Source: Gaiellasilicea sp046594445 (GTDB taxonomy: Bacteria > Actinomycetota > Thermoleophilia > Gaiellales > Gaiellaceae). Taken from it: a DNA stretch of 9,087 nucleotides. The notes under the pieces are model-generated. The model was not told where the DNA came from and ran no database searches. It was given only the letters and a program-made list of their open reading frames with translations. Below, in pieces: positions 1 to 6,828 of this stretch; position 1 is the stretch's first letter; every line of letters begins with the position of its first letter. The DNA is taken from NCBI GenBank assembly GCA_046594445.1, contig JBKJSM010000145.1:1-9087 (forward strand), read 5' to 3'. The position numbers and the translations under genes are program-made.

Positions 1-831
1 GAGCCGAACGCGATCGCCGTGCTGCTCGGCGCGGAGTCACTCGACGCCGCGATTGCCGAGCTCGACAGCATCGACCAGGTCGCGCGCGACCATCTCCGGA
101 TCATCGAAGACACACGCCGCGCCCGCACCCAGGCCAGCGCCCTGCAACGCGACCTCGCGCGACGACAGGCGAGCCTCCGCGCCAGCGAGCAGAGGCGTGC
201 AGACGCCGTCACCCGGTTGGAGCAGTCGCGGGCTGCTCGCGCCACGTTCGTTGCGCGCCTGCGCTCGCAGCGCCAGCTCGCGACTGCACGGATCGCCGGG
301 CTCGAGGCGCAGGCAGCCGCTGCTGAGGCGACATCGCGCAGGCTGGCGGAGCAGGCGCGCGAACGAGCCGCCGCAGCCGCTGCTGCCGCAGCCGCAGCTG
401 CCGCGAAGGCGAAGGCTCCCGCGCCGCCGCGCCCCGCAACAGCGGCGCCGACGACGAGGACAGGGCCGTCGACAGGGCCGTCGACAGGGCCGGTCACCAT
501 CCCGGCCGGGGAGATTCCCGCCGGCGCCTCCTTACCGCTCGACGGAGCGAGTGCCGTCGCCGGCGCCGGACAGCGGACGCTGACCGTCACCGCAACGGCG
601 TATGTCCTGCGCGGGCGCACCGCCACCGGGCTGCCGACGAGCTGGGGCATCGTGGCAGTCGATCCGAACGTGATCCCGCTCGGCACGAGGCTGACGATTC
701 CCGGCTACGGCGAGGCGATCGCCGCCGATACCGGCCCGGGGGTACGCGGCGCGGCAATCGACGTGTGGGTGCCCGACCTCGCCGCGGCGTTGGCATTCGG
801 CCGTCGCACGGTGACGATCGTCATCCACTAG
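1..831 (+). CDS. 3D-domain (RlpA/MltA-like barrel) cell-wall protein with N-terminal coiled coil, 5' end missing
   Basis: The frame is open to the first base and the first codons already read as structured protein, so the true start lies upstream; 276 residues are visible. Residues 1 to about 120 form an Arg/Ala/Glu/Gln-rich helical region resembling the coiled coil of PcsB/NlpC-type peptidoglycan hydrolases, beginning with a 'VLLGAESLDAAIAELD' stretch typical of that family. A run of 13 alanines (123-135) and a Pro/Thr/Gly linker follow. The C-terminal domain (about 190-276) matches the 3D domain: TATAY, then three conserved aspartates in VAVDP (D221), ADTG (D243) and IDVW (D254). Family knowledge: 3D domains adopt a double-psi beta-barrel related to MltA and to stationary-phase muralytic enzymes. 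A secreted peptidoglycan-cleaving or remodelling role is therefore inferred. The signal peptide, if any, is outside the window. The 3D domain call is firm; the substrate is not known. Confidence 0.85.
   Translation, partial: EPNAIAVLLGAESLDAAIAELDSIDQVARDHLRIIEDTRRARTQASALQRDLARRQASLRASEQRRADAVTRLEQSRAARATFVARLRSQRQLATARIAGLEAQAAAAEATSRRLAEQARERAAAAAAAAAAAAAKAKAPAPPRPATAAPTTRTGPSTGPSTGPVTIPAGEIPAGASLPLDGASAVAGAGQRTLTVTATAYVLRGRTATGLPTSWGIVAVDPNVIPLGTRLTIPGYGEAIAADTGPGVRGAAIDVWVPDLAAALAFGRRTVTIVIH
460..492 (+). repeat. 12-base tandem repeat coding for TGPS units
   Basis: Two perfect copies of ACAGGGCCGTCG are followed by nine bases of a third, all in frame, giving Thr-Gly-Pro-Ser repeated in the linker between the coiled coil and the 3D domain. 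It looks like a small slippage-type expansion in an unstructured linker. Copy number may vary between strains. Confidence 0.85.
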
Positions 832-867
832 TGCGACGCCGCGAGCAGTAGAGTGGGACAGCTCTCC

Positions 868-874
868 AGGGGGG
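868..874 (+). promoter_or_regulatory. Probable ribosome binding site of the response regulator
   Basis: AGGGGGG lies 11 bases before the GTG at 886. The earlier in-frame GTG at 853 has no purine-rich site at a usual distance, so this site is the main reason for choosing 886. The spacing is slightly long, which leaves some doubt. Confidence 0.5.
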
Positions 875-885
875 ATGATCTCAAC

Positions 886-1560
886 GTGAACGGCGATATC
901 AGCGGTGGGCAACGCGAGGGCGTGCGCGTCCTCGTCGCAGACGACAACGACCTGTTTCGCAGCGGCCTGCGCGGGCTCCTCGAGCAGCAGGGCGTCTGCG
1001 TCGTCGGCGAGGCGGCACGTGGGGACGAGGCCGTGCGCGCCGTGCGCGAGCTTGCCCCCGACGTTGTGGTGATGGATCTCAACATGCCGGTGCTCGACGG
1101 CGTCCAGGCGACCCGCGAGATCGTCGCCTCCTCCCCGCTGACCCGCGTCGTCGTGTTGACCGTCTCCGACGAGGACGCCGACGTCATGGACGCGATCCTC
1201 GCCGGGGCGTGCGGCTACCTGCTCAAGGACGCCTCGATCCAAGACCTGATGCGCGGGATCGAAGCGGCGGCGGTGGGGGAGTCGCTGATCTCGCCGCACA
1301 TCGCTGGCAAGGTGCTCCAGCACGTCCGCGCGACGACCGCCGCGCCCGAGGCGGCTGCGACGATTCGCGCCGAGCTGTCCGACCGGGAGATCCAGGTGCT
1401 GAAGCTGATCGCGAACGGCCAGGACAACGGGATGATCGCGGCGGAGCTGCACATCAGCCCGAAGACGGTCAAGAACCACATCTCGAACATCCTGATGAAG
1501 CTCCAGATGGAGAACAGGATCCAGGCGGCGGTCTACGCCGTCCGGTCCGGGATTGTCTAG
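886..1560 (+). CDS. NarL/FixJ (LuxR-type) two-component response regulator
   Basis: The protein has 224 residues, the usual length for this family. An N-terminal receiver domain (about 13-130) carries the acidic pair D19/D20, the phosphoacceptor D64 in VVMDLNMP, the switch T92 and the conserved K114 in GYLLKD. After a short linker comes a LuxR-type helix-turn-helix (about 164-224) with the hallmark LSDREIQVL, IAAELHISPKTVKNHISNI and the C-terminal scaffold helix. It is expected to be phosphorylated by a sensor histidine kinase and then bind DNA as a dimer. No kinase is visible, so the partner is either upstream of the window or elsewhere. GTG 886 is preferred because of the site at 868-874; an in-frame GTG at 853 would add 11 residues. 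The gene follows the 3D-domain gene by 54 bases on the same strand and may or may not share its transcript. Targets cannot be read from the sequence. Confidence 0.93.
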   Translation: MNGDISGGQREGVRVLVADDNDLFRSGLRGLLEQQGVCVVGEAARGDEAVRAVRELAPDVVVMDLNMPVLDGVQATREIVASSPLTRVVVLTVSDEDADVMDAILAGACGYLLKDASIQDLMRGIEAAAVGESLISPHIAGKVLQHVRATTAAPEAAATIRAELSDREIQVLKLIANGQDNGMIAAELHISPKTVKNHISNILMKLQMENRIQAAVYAVRSGIV

Positions 1561-1868
1561 AGCGCTTGGGCGCGCAGGGTCGAGAGGAGCGCGCGAACGC
1601 TGATGAGCTCGCGGTCGGCTTCCGCGAGCAGCCGCTCCAGCGCGGCAGCCTCGTCGGCGCGGGCCCGGGCGCTCGCTCCGTCGGTCGAGCGCACCACCTC
1701 TCGCAGGCGACGCTCGATCCGCAGGGACTGCCCCTCGAGGTCGAGCGCATAGGCATAGCCACTCGTGAGCATGTACTCGACGACGGCACGCGACGGGAGC
1801 CCCGCGGCGGCAGGAGTCTCGAGCAGCGACCGGATCTCGGTCAGGACCGCAGGGGGGCGATCGATCAC
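1557..1868 (-). CDS. Unrecognised 103-residue helical protein
   Basis: I do not recognise this protein. The frame has strong G/C third-position bias across its whole length, and its residue composition is sensible (hydrophobic positions in the first half, a charged Arg/Glu/Ala-rich amphipathic second half). Those features support a real gene over a shadow frame. The chosen start is GTG 1868, beginning MIDRPPAVLTEIRSLLE. Upstream in this frame the translation becomes Arg/Gly-rich noise typical of an antisense shadow. An internal ATG at 1772 would leave 71 residues. No signal peptide, transmembrane segment or cysteine is present. Residues about 44-103 look like helical hairpin or coiled coil. 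The gene is convergent with the response regulator, sharing the CTAG at 1557-1560 for both stop codons, and divergent from dacB. A ribosome site at the start is weak. Function unknown. Confidence 0.7.
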   Translation of the reverse strand: MIDRPPAVLTEIRSLLETPAAAGLPSRAVVEYMLTSGYAYALDLEGQSLRIERRLREVVRSTDGASARARADEAAALERLLAEADRELISVRALLSTLRAQAL

Positions 1869-1904
1869 AGCGACTCGATTATCCGCGGGCGCCGGACGGC
1901 GGGC

Positions 1905-3128
1905 ATGGGCCGCCGGGCCTATCTTTTGCGCCGCCTGGGCCCATGTCTCGCGGCCATCGCCGCGGCGCTGGTCGCCGCTTCGCCGGCCGGGGCCGCCGAT
2001 CCCACGCTGGCCGTGCGGCTCCACCGCGCGCTCGCGGTGCCCAACGTCGACCCGTCGCGGACTGCCGCCCTCGCAATCGACCTCCGCACCGGCTCCGTTG
2101 TCTACTCGCGCAACGAGTCGCTTCCGCTGATCCCGGCCTCCAACGAGAAGCTCCCCGTCGCCTACGCCGCACTCGCCTTGCTCGGGCCGGGCTACCGCTT
2201 CAGCACGGAGGTCGTTGGCAGCGGCACGCTCGCCGGAGACGTGTGGCACGGCGATCTCTGGCTCCGGGGCTTTGGCGACCCCACTCTGGGGCCCTCCGAT
2301 CTCCGTGCGCTCGCGGCCGAGGTCGTATCGTGGGGAATCCGCCGCGTCGACGGCGCGGTGATCGCGGACGAGTCTTGGTTCGACGCGCGCCGGGTCGGGC
2401 CTGGGTGGAAGCCGAGCTTCTACATCGAGGAGTCACCGCCGCTCTCTGCGCTCGTCGTCGATCGCGGCCGCTACCGCGGCAAGACGTCACCGAACCCCGC
2501 GCTCGCCGCCGGCTCGCTCTTCCGCCAAGCGCTCGAGGCGACCGGCGTCAGCGTCTCGGGGCGAACGCGCACGGGCGTCCTCGCGACAGCCGGTCTGCCG
2601 CTGGCCCGCGACGTCTCCGAGCCCCTGGGCAAGGTCGTGCGGTTCATGGGCCGAGAGAGTGACAACTTCACCGCAGAGGTGCTCGTAAAGCAGTTGGGCG
2701 CGGTGCACGCCGGGCGCGGCTCGACCGTCGCGGGGACGCGCGTGATGCGCGAGGCACTCGTGGACGCCGGCATCCCGCTCGCAGGCGTGCGGCTCGCCGA
2801 CGGCTCGGGGCTCTCCAGCCTCGACCGGCTGACGGCGAGCGCGGTGGTCGCGCTGCTCGAAGCGGGGCTCGCGCCCGACCTTCGCGATTCGTTCCTCGCC
2901 TCGCTAGCGGTCGCGGGCGTGTCGGGCACGCTCGAGGACCGGCTCGAGTCGCGTCCCGCCCGCGGGCGGGTGATCGCGAAGACCGGCACGACGCAGGCGG
3001 CGTCGGCGCTGTCGGGCTTCGTGCGCGACCGCTACGTCTTCGCGGTGATCCAGAACGGCCGGCCGGTCTCGACGCGCTGGGCGCGGATCGCGCAGGATCG
3101 CTTCGCGACCGTTCTAGCCTCCGGCTAG
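1905..3128 (+). CDS. dacB: D-alanyl-D-alanine carboxypeptidase/endopeptidase, PBP4 type (peptidase S13), compact form
   Basis: This penicillin-binding protein trims or cleaves peptidoglycan cross-bridges outside the membrane. It has 407 residues. The N-terminus is a signal peptide: basic residues (RR, RR), a hydrophobic Ala/Leu stretch (about 13-26), then an ASPAGAA-type cleavage region near residue 30. The three active-site motifs of the serine acyltransferase fold are present in order: S79-N-E-K82 with the nucleophile Ser, S252-D-N254, and K359-T-G361. The distance from SxxK to SxN is about 173 residues, well short of roughly 240 in E. coli PBP4, so the inserted domains of this family must be reduced. 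The SxN to KTG spacing (107) is near normal. ATG 1905 is the first start codon before the signal peptide; only a weak GGCGGG lies ahead of it. The 3' end overlaps the ligA end by 15 bases. The family call is firm; whether it acts as carboxypeptidase or endopeptidase is not. Confidence 0.93.
   Translation: MGRRAYLLRRLGPCLAAIAAALVAASPAGAADPTLAVRLHRALAVPNVDPSRTAALAIDLRTGSVVYSRNESLPLIPASNEKLPVAYAALALLGPGYRFSTEVVGSGTLAGDVWHGDLWLRGFGDPTLGPSDLRALAAEVVSWGIRRVDGAVIADESWFDARRVGPGWKPSFYIEESPPLSALVVDRGRYRGKTSPNPALAAGSLFRQALEATGVSVSGRTRTGVLATAGLPLARDVSEPLGKVVRFMGRESDNFTAEVLVKQLGAVHAGRGSTVAGTRVMREALVDAGIPLAGVRLADGSGLSSLDRLTASAVVALLEAGLAPDLRDSFLASLAVAGVSGTLEDRLESRPARGRVIAKTGTTQAASALSGFVRDRYVFAVIQNGRPVSTRWARIAQDRFATVLASG
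3114..3128. repeat. Near-palindrome containing the stop codons of both dacB and ligA
   Basis: CTAGCC-TCC-GGCTAG is a perfect 6-base inverted repeat around a 3-base centre. The outer TAG on the plus strand ends dacB and the outer TAG on the minus strand ends ligA. RNA from either strand could form a short GC-rich hairpin. There is no T-tract on either side, so a classical intrinsic terminator is not supported. The palindrome also constrains both C-termini (ASG and AGG). Confidence 0.75.
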
Positions 3129-5114
3129 GAGCTCCTTCAGGTCGTCCTCGCCGAGGATCGGCACGCCGGCCTTCTCGGCCTTGGCCGCCTTCGAGCCCGG
3201 GCTCTCGCCGACGACGACGCCCGTCGTCTTCTTCGAGACGTTGTCCGAGACCTTGGCGCCGAGCGCCTCGAGCGCCGCCTTGGCCTCCTCGCGGGAGAAG
3301 GACTCGAGCGTCCCGGTGATCACATACGCCATGCCGGAGAGCGGGCCCTCGATCGGCTTCTCCTCCTCCCCGACCTCGAAACGAAGCCCGAGCTCTCGCA
3401 ACTCGGCGACGAGCATCCGGTTCTGCTCGTCCGAGAACCACTCGGCGATCGACTCGGCACGGTCCGGCCCGATCCCGTCTACCTCCTGGATCTCCTCCTG
3501 GTTGGCGTCGAGCAGCGTGTCGACGACGCCGAAGTGACGGGCGAGGTTGCGCGCCGTCACCCAGCCGACGTCGGGGACGTTGAGCCCGAAGAGGACGCGC
3601 GAGAACGGCTGCAGCTTCGAGAGCTCGATCGCGGTGACCGCGTTTTGCGCCGAGATCTCGGCGTAGCCGTCGAGCTCCGCCAACTGCTCCGCGGTCAGCC
3701 GGTAGAGGTCGGGCATCGAGCGGAGCAGCCCTTCGCCCCAGAGCCGCCGCACGAACTGCTCGCCGACGCCTTCGATGTCCATCGCGGCGGTGACCCAGTT
3801 GATCAGCGTCTCGAGCCCGCGCGAGGGGCAGGCCCGGTTCGGGCAGCGGTGCATCACCTCGCCCTCCGGCTTGACCACCTCGGCATCGCAGAGCGGGCAG
3901 CGCTCGGGCATCCGGAACTGCTTCGTTCCCTTCGCGTGCGCACCGGCCGGGCCGACGACCTGGGGGATGACGTCGCCCGCGCGCTGGACGATCACCGGGT
4001 CGCCCTCGCGGATCTCCTTGCGGTTGATGTCCTCCTCGTTGTGAAGCGTCGCGCGCGAGATCGTGACGCCGCCGACGTTGACGGGCTCCAGGATCGCCCA
4101 CGGGTTGAGGGCGCCGGTGCGGCCGACGCGGATCATGATCTTGAGCAGCTTCGTCTGCGCCGTCATCGGCGCCCACTTGTAGGCGCGCGCCCAGCGCGGC
4201 CGCTCGTGCAGCGTCCCCAGCCGCTGTTGCTGGTCGAACGAGTCGACCTTGATCACGATCCCGTCGATCTCGTAGTCGAGGTCGGCGCGCCGGCGTTCCC
4301 ACTCCGCGCACGCCTTCGCGACTTCTTCGATCGACTCGAAGCGCTCGGCGAACGGATTCGTGCGGAAGCCGCGCTCCCGAAGCCAGGCGAGCGTCTCGAA
4401 CTGGGTGTCCGGCGCCACGCCTTCGCGATAGCCGGTGCCGTACACCCACACCGCGAGCGGCCGCGCGGCCGTGATCCGCGAGTCGAGCTGGCGGAGCGAT
4501 CCGGCCGCGGCGTTGCGCGGGTTCGGGGCGGGCGCCTTGTCGGCTGCGACCTGCTCCTCGTTGAGGCGGCGAAACCCGGAGAGGGGGAAGTAGACCTCGC
4601 CGCGCACCTCGAGGAGCGGCGGCGCCTCGCCCCTTAGCGTCAGCGGGATCGAGCGGATCGTGCGCAGGTTGACGGTCACCTCCTCGCCGCGGAGCCCGTC
4701 GCCGCGGGTTGCGCCCCGCACGAGCTGCCCGTGCTCGTACACAAGCGAGATCGCGGAGCCGTCGATCTTCGGCTCGATCACGTACGCGACGGGCTCGTCC
4801 GAGTCGAGGCGCTTGCGCACGTCCCCGGCCCACTTGAGCAGGCCTTCGTCGGTGGTCACCTTCTCGAGCGAGCCCATCGGCGCGAGGTGCTGAACCTTCC
4901 TGAACTTGTCCGAAGGGGGGGCTCCCACACGCCTGGTCGGCGAATCGTCGGTGGCGAGCTCCGGATGCTCCTCCTCGATCTGCTTCAGCTCGTCGAAGAG
5001 CCGGTCGTACTCGGCGTCCGGAACCTCGGGGTCATCGAGCACGTGGTAGCGGTGGTTGTGGTGGTGCAGAAGCTCGCGCAGCTTCTCGGCGCGCTTCGCC
5101 TCAGAGGGCGGCAA
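3114..5114 (-). CDS. ligA: NAD-dependent DNA ligase
   Basis: LigA seals nicks during replication and repair using NAD+ as the AMP donor. The product has 666 residues, the standard length. Domains in order: Ia NAD-binding helices (about 5-75, with YDRLFDEL); adenylation domain with the nucleophile K116 in IEPKIDG and further nucleotidyltransferase motifs (EVRGEVY, DGIVIKVD, YKWAPM); OB-fold (about 320-400, GRTGALNPWAILEPV); zinc finger with C406, C409, C424 and C429; helix-hairpin-helix repeats (DGYAEISAQNA and DGIGPDRAESI); and a C-terminal BRCT domain (about 590-666). All expected catalytic motifs are intact. I place the start at TTG 5114 because a GGAGGAG site lies just ahead and upstream residues in this frame are Ser/Arg shadow sequence. 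The start overlaps the end of the HAD gene by 14 bases, which suggests translational coupling. It is the last gene of the minus-strand run. Confidence 0.97.
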   Translation of the reverse strand: MPPSEAKRAEKLRELLHHHNHRYHVLDDPEVPDAEYDRLFDELKQIEEEHPELATDDSPTRRVGAPPSDKFRKVQHLAPMGSLEKVTTDEGLLKWAGDVRKRLDSDEPVAYVIEPKIDGSAISLVYEHGQLVRGATRGDGLRGEEVTVNLRTIRSIPLTLRGEAPPLLEVRGEVYFPLSGFRRLNEEQVAADKAPAPNPRNAAAGSLRQLDSRITAARPLAVWVYGTGYREGVAPDTQFETLAWLRERGFRTNPFAERFESIEEVAKACAEWERRRADLDYEIDGIVIKVDSFDQQQRLGTLHERPRWARAYKWAPMTAQTKLLKIMIRVGRTGALNPWAILEPVNVGGVTISRATLHNEEDINRKEIREGDPVIVQRAGDVIPQVVGPAGAHAKGTKQFRMPERCPLCDAEVVKPEGEVMHRCPNRACPSRGLETLINWVTAAMDIEGVGEQFVRRLWGEGLLRSMPDLYRLTAEQLAELDGYAEISAQNAVTAIELSKLQPFSRVLFGLNVPDVGWVTARNLARHFGVVDTLLDANQEEIQEVDGIGPDRAESIAEWFSDEQNRMLVAELRELGLRFEVGEEEKPIEGPLSGMAYVITGTLESFSREEAKAALEALGAKVSDNVSKKTTGVVVGESPGSKAAKAEKAGVPILGEDDLKELLAGG

Positions 5115-5736
5115 GGAGCTCCTCCGGCGTGTCGACGATCGCGTCCGGCTCCTCGGCCTCCAGTCGCTCGCGAGGGTGGATGCCGCCCCAGGTGACGGCG
5201 ATCGCGTGCATTCCCGCCGCCTTGGCGGCGCGGACGTCGAACGGCGAGTCGCCGATGTAGACGGCGTCGTCCCGGTCGACGCCGAGCAGTCCGAGTGCAT
5301 GCTGAAGCGGTTCGGGATCCGGCTTGTGCCGCTCGGTGTCGTCCGAGCCGACGACGATGTCGAAGAACTGCGCGAGCGGCAGGTAGGAGAAGGCGAGCTT
5401 GACGGTCTCCTGCCTCTTCGCCGTCACGATGCCGAGTCGTCGGCCCTCGCCCTTCAGCGTCGTCAAGACGTCGGTCATCCCTACGCACTCGGAGATCTCC
5501 GCGTGCAACGGCTCGTTGTGCTCGCGGTAGACCGAGACGAGCTCGTCGATCCGATCCGGGTCGAGCAGGCGCATCTGTTCGACCAAGCCCGAGCCACCGA
5601 CCGCCCGGCCGAGCTCCTCGTCGGGGATGTCGCGCCCAAGCACTGTCTTGGTCGCGTGACGCATCGACGCGATGATGATCGCGCCGGAGTCGATCACGGT
5701 GCCGTCGAAGTCGAAGAGAACGACCGGGAAGCGCAT
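5101..5736 (-). CDS. HAD-family phosphatase (PpaX/Gph-like)
   Basis: The product has 211 residues and belongs to HAD subfamily IA hydrolases, phosphatases that use an aspartyl-phosphate intermediate. Motif I is DFDGT with nucleophile D9 and acid/base D11. Motif II is T105 in GIVTAK. Motif III is K138 in HKPDP. Motif IV is D163 and D167 in YIGDSPFD. The helical cap lies between motifs I and II (about 15-85). The closest-looking families are pyrophosphatase PpaX and phosphoglycolate phosphatase Gph, but the substrate cannot be decided from motifs, so no symbol is given. ATG 5736 is the only start near motif I. The ribosome site ahead of it is weak, and the gene starts 19 bases after truA, so coupled translation is plausible. 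Its last codons contain the ribosome binding site and TTG start of ligA. Confidence 0.93.
   Translation of the reverse strand: MRFPVVLFDFDGTVIDSGAIIIASMRHATKTVLGRDIPDEELGRAVGGSGLVEQMRLLDPDRIDELVSVYREHNEPLHAEISECVGMTDVLTTLKGEGRRLGIVTAKRQETVKLAFSYLPLAQFFDIVVGSDDTERHKPDPEPLQHALGLLGVDRDDAVYIGDSPFDVRAAKAAGMHAIAVTWGGIHPRERLEAEEPDAIVDTPEELLAAL
5119..5125 (-). promoter_or_regulatory. Ribosome binding site of ligA
   Basis: GGAGGAG on the minus strand lies inside the last codons of the HAD gene and ends four bases before TTG 5114 (six bases counted from the core GGAGG). It is one of the strongest Shine-Dalgarno matches in the window and decides the unusual TTG start of ligA. Confidence 0.8.
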
Positions 5737-5755
5737 CGCCCGATCGTAGCGTCGC

Positions 5756-6475
5756 TCAGTAGTCGACCCGCTCGAGGTAGAGGCCCCACGCCGGCGCCGT
5801 CTTGCCGGCCTCGCTGCGGGGGCGGCCCGCGAGCAGCGGCGCGAGATCGACGCCCTCGAGCATCGTTCCGATCAGGACACGGCACATGTGCCGCAGGAAG
5901 CTCTCGGCGGAGATCGTGAAGTGCAGCTCGCCGCCATGCTCCTCCCAGCCGGCGGCGAGGACTGTGCGCTCGAAGCTCCGATGCTCCGTCTCGGTCGGCG
6001 TGAACGCAGTGAAATCGTGCCTACCCGCCAGCAGCGCCGCGGCGGCGTCGAGCTCCGCACGGTCGAGCGCACGAGGCCACCAGAGAGCCCGGCTCGCCTC
6101 GAAGGGAGACCGGACGCGGCTGTTGCGGATCTTGTAGCGGTACGAGCGGGAACGGGCCGAATGGCGCGCGTCGAAGCCGGCGGGCGCTTCCTCGGCCGAG
6201 ACGACGGCGATGTCCTGGGGGAGGACGGCGTTCAGTGCGGCACCCGCACGCGCCGGCGGTGGCCCCCCGTCGATTCGGACGCTCACGACTTGGCCGGTCG
6301 CGTGGACGCCGGTGTCGGTCCGCCCCGCGACTGCCAGCTTGTCCCAGCTCGGGAACACGGCGTCCAGGGCCTCCCGCACGACGCCCTCGATCGTCCGCGA
6401 GCCCGGCTGCCGCGCCCAGCCCAGAAAGCCGCTCCCGTCGTACTCGATCGTCAGCTTCAGGATCTGCTCGGTCAC
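5756..6475 (-). CDS. truA: tRNA pseudouridine(38-40) synthase
   Basis: TruA converts uridines 38-40 in the anticodon stem-loop of tRNAs to pseudouridine. The product has 239 residues, slightly shorter than the usual 245-270. The N-terminal strand has IEYDGSGFLGWARQ. The catalytic D54 lies in the invariant GRTDTGVHA. Later motifs include FDARHSARSRSYRYKI, a GRHDFTAFT segment (D/F-rich RNA contact), SFLRHMCRVLIGTM, and the C-terminal PAWGLYLERVDY. The start is GTG 6475 because family similarity begins within a few residues of it; 32 further in-frame codons upstream overlap the preceding gene and are Arg-rich noise. It begins 11 bases after the NfeD-type gene with no clear ribosome site, so translation may depend on the upstream gene. 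The rplQ-truA order is common in bacteria; here one gene sits between them. Confidence 0.97.
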   Translation of the reverse strand: MTEQILKLTIEYDGSGFLGWARQPGSRTIEGVVREALDAVFPSWDKLAVAGRTDTGVHATGQVVSVRIDGGPPPARAGAALNAVLPQDIAVVSAEEAPAGFDARHSARSRSYRYKIRNSRVRSPFEASRALWWPRALDRAELDAAAALLAGRHDFTAFTPTETEHRSFERTVLAAGWEEHGGELHFTISAESFLRHMCRVLIGTMLEGVDLAPLLAGRPRSEAGKTAPAWGLYLERVDY

Positions 6476-6486
6476 GGCGGAGCAGT

Positions 6487-6810
6487 CTAGGGCGCGGACT
6501 CGACGACGAGCGTGAGCCCGTCGAGCTCGCGGACGAAGACCTGGTCGCCGGCTGTGGCGCCGCCCGCGCAACGAGCCTGCCAGAGCTCGCCGGCGATGCG
6601 CACCTGCCCCATCGGCATGCAGTCAGCGGCGACCAGCGCGGTCTGTCCGATCAGAGCCTCGGCGCCGACCACCGAGCGCCGTCGCTGCGACCAGCGGACG
6701 AAGAGCCAGGTCTCAGCGAGCTCGAGAATACCGGCCGCGCCGATCGCCACCCAGCTCCACGGCTCCTCGAGCACGAAGACCGCCAGCAGGATCGCGACGA
6801 GCAGCAGCAC
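6487..6810 (-). CDS. Short NfeD-family membrane protein with OB-fold
   Basis: This is a 107-residue protein. Two hydrophobic segments (about 1-14 and 20-38) form a likely membrane hairpin, followed by a basic WSQRRR stretch and a soluble beta-rich domain (about 49-105). That domain matches the NfeD C-terminal OB-fold: GAEALIGQTALV, MGQVRIAGELWQAR, AGDQVFVRELDGLTLVV. It is the short NfeD form without the N-terminal ClpP-like serine protease domain. Short NfeD proteins are usually thought to work with SPFH/stomatin-family membrane proteins, but no such gene is nearby, so its partner is unknown. The start GTG 6810 is the only start codon between the rplQ stop and the first hydrophobic segment. 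GGAG overlapping the rplQ stop is about 15 bases upstream, rather far. It sits between rplQ and truA on the same strand and is probably co-transcribed. Confidence 0.85.
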   Translation of the reverse strand: MLLLVAILLAVFVLEEPWSWVAIGAAGILELAETWLFVRWSQRRRSVVGAEALIGQTALVAADCMPMGQVRIAGELWQARCAGGATAGDQVFVRELDGLTLVVESAP

Positions 6811-6828
6811 TTGAAAGCGGGACGGCTC

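Noticed and set aside
367..405. Alanine tract of the 3D protein as a DNA repeat
   Set aside because: The 13 alanine codons mix GCC, GCA, GCT and GCG, so the repeat is at protein level and not a simple tandem DNA repeat.
832..885. Terminator or promoter between the 3D-domain gene and the regulator
   Set aside because: I saw no stable inverted repeat with a T-tract and no convincing promoter boxes in these 54 bases, only the ribosome site at 868-874.
532..1479. 315-codon minus-strand frame opposite the 3D protein and the regulator
   Set aside because: Asp/His/Arg-rich shadow of the regulator; the plus-strand products are clear family members.
1209..1904. Long plus-strand open frame running into dacB, giving a 639-residue reading
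   Set aside because: The first 232 codons lie across the regulator in another frame and antisense to the 103-residue gene; the translation is Arg/Gly/Asp-rich with no family resemblance. Real similarity starts at the signal peptide at 1905.
1869..1904. Possible promoter with a GATTAT -10-like box at 1877-1882 between the divergent genes
   Set aside because: No recognisable -35 box at the right distance, and a single loose hexamer is not enough evidence. The 36-base gap is too short to assign promoters for both genes by eye.
3114..3128. The palindrome as an intrinsic transcription terminator
   Set aside because: The stem is only six base pairs and no T-rich tail follows on either strand; recorded as an inverted repeat instead.
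2668..4833. 721-codon minus-strand frame overlapping ligA and dacB
   Set aside because: Arg/Ala/Gly-rich low-complexity translation in a frame shifted from ligA, whose motifs and domains are complete. Long shadow frames are expected at this GC content.
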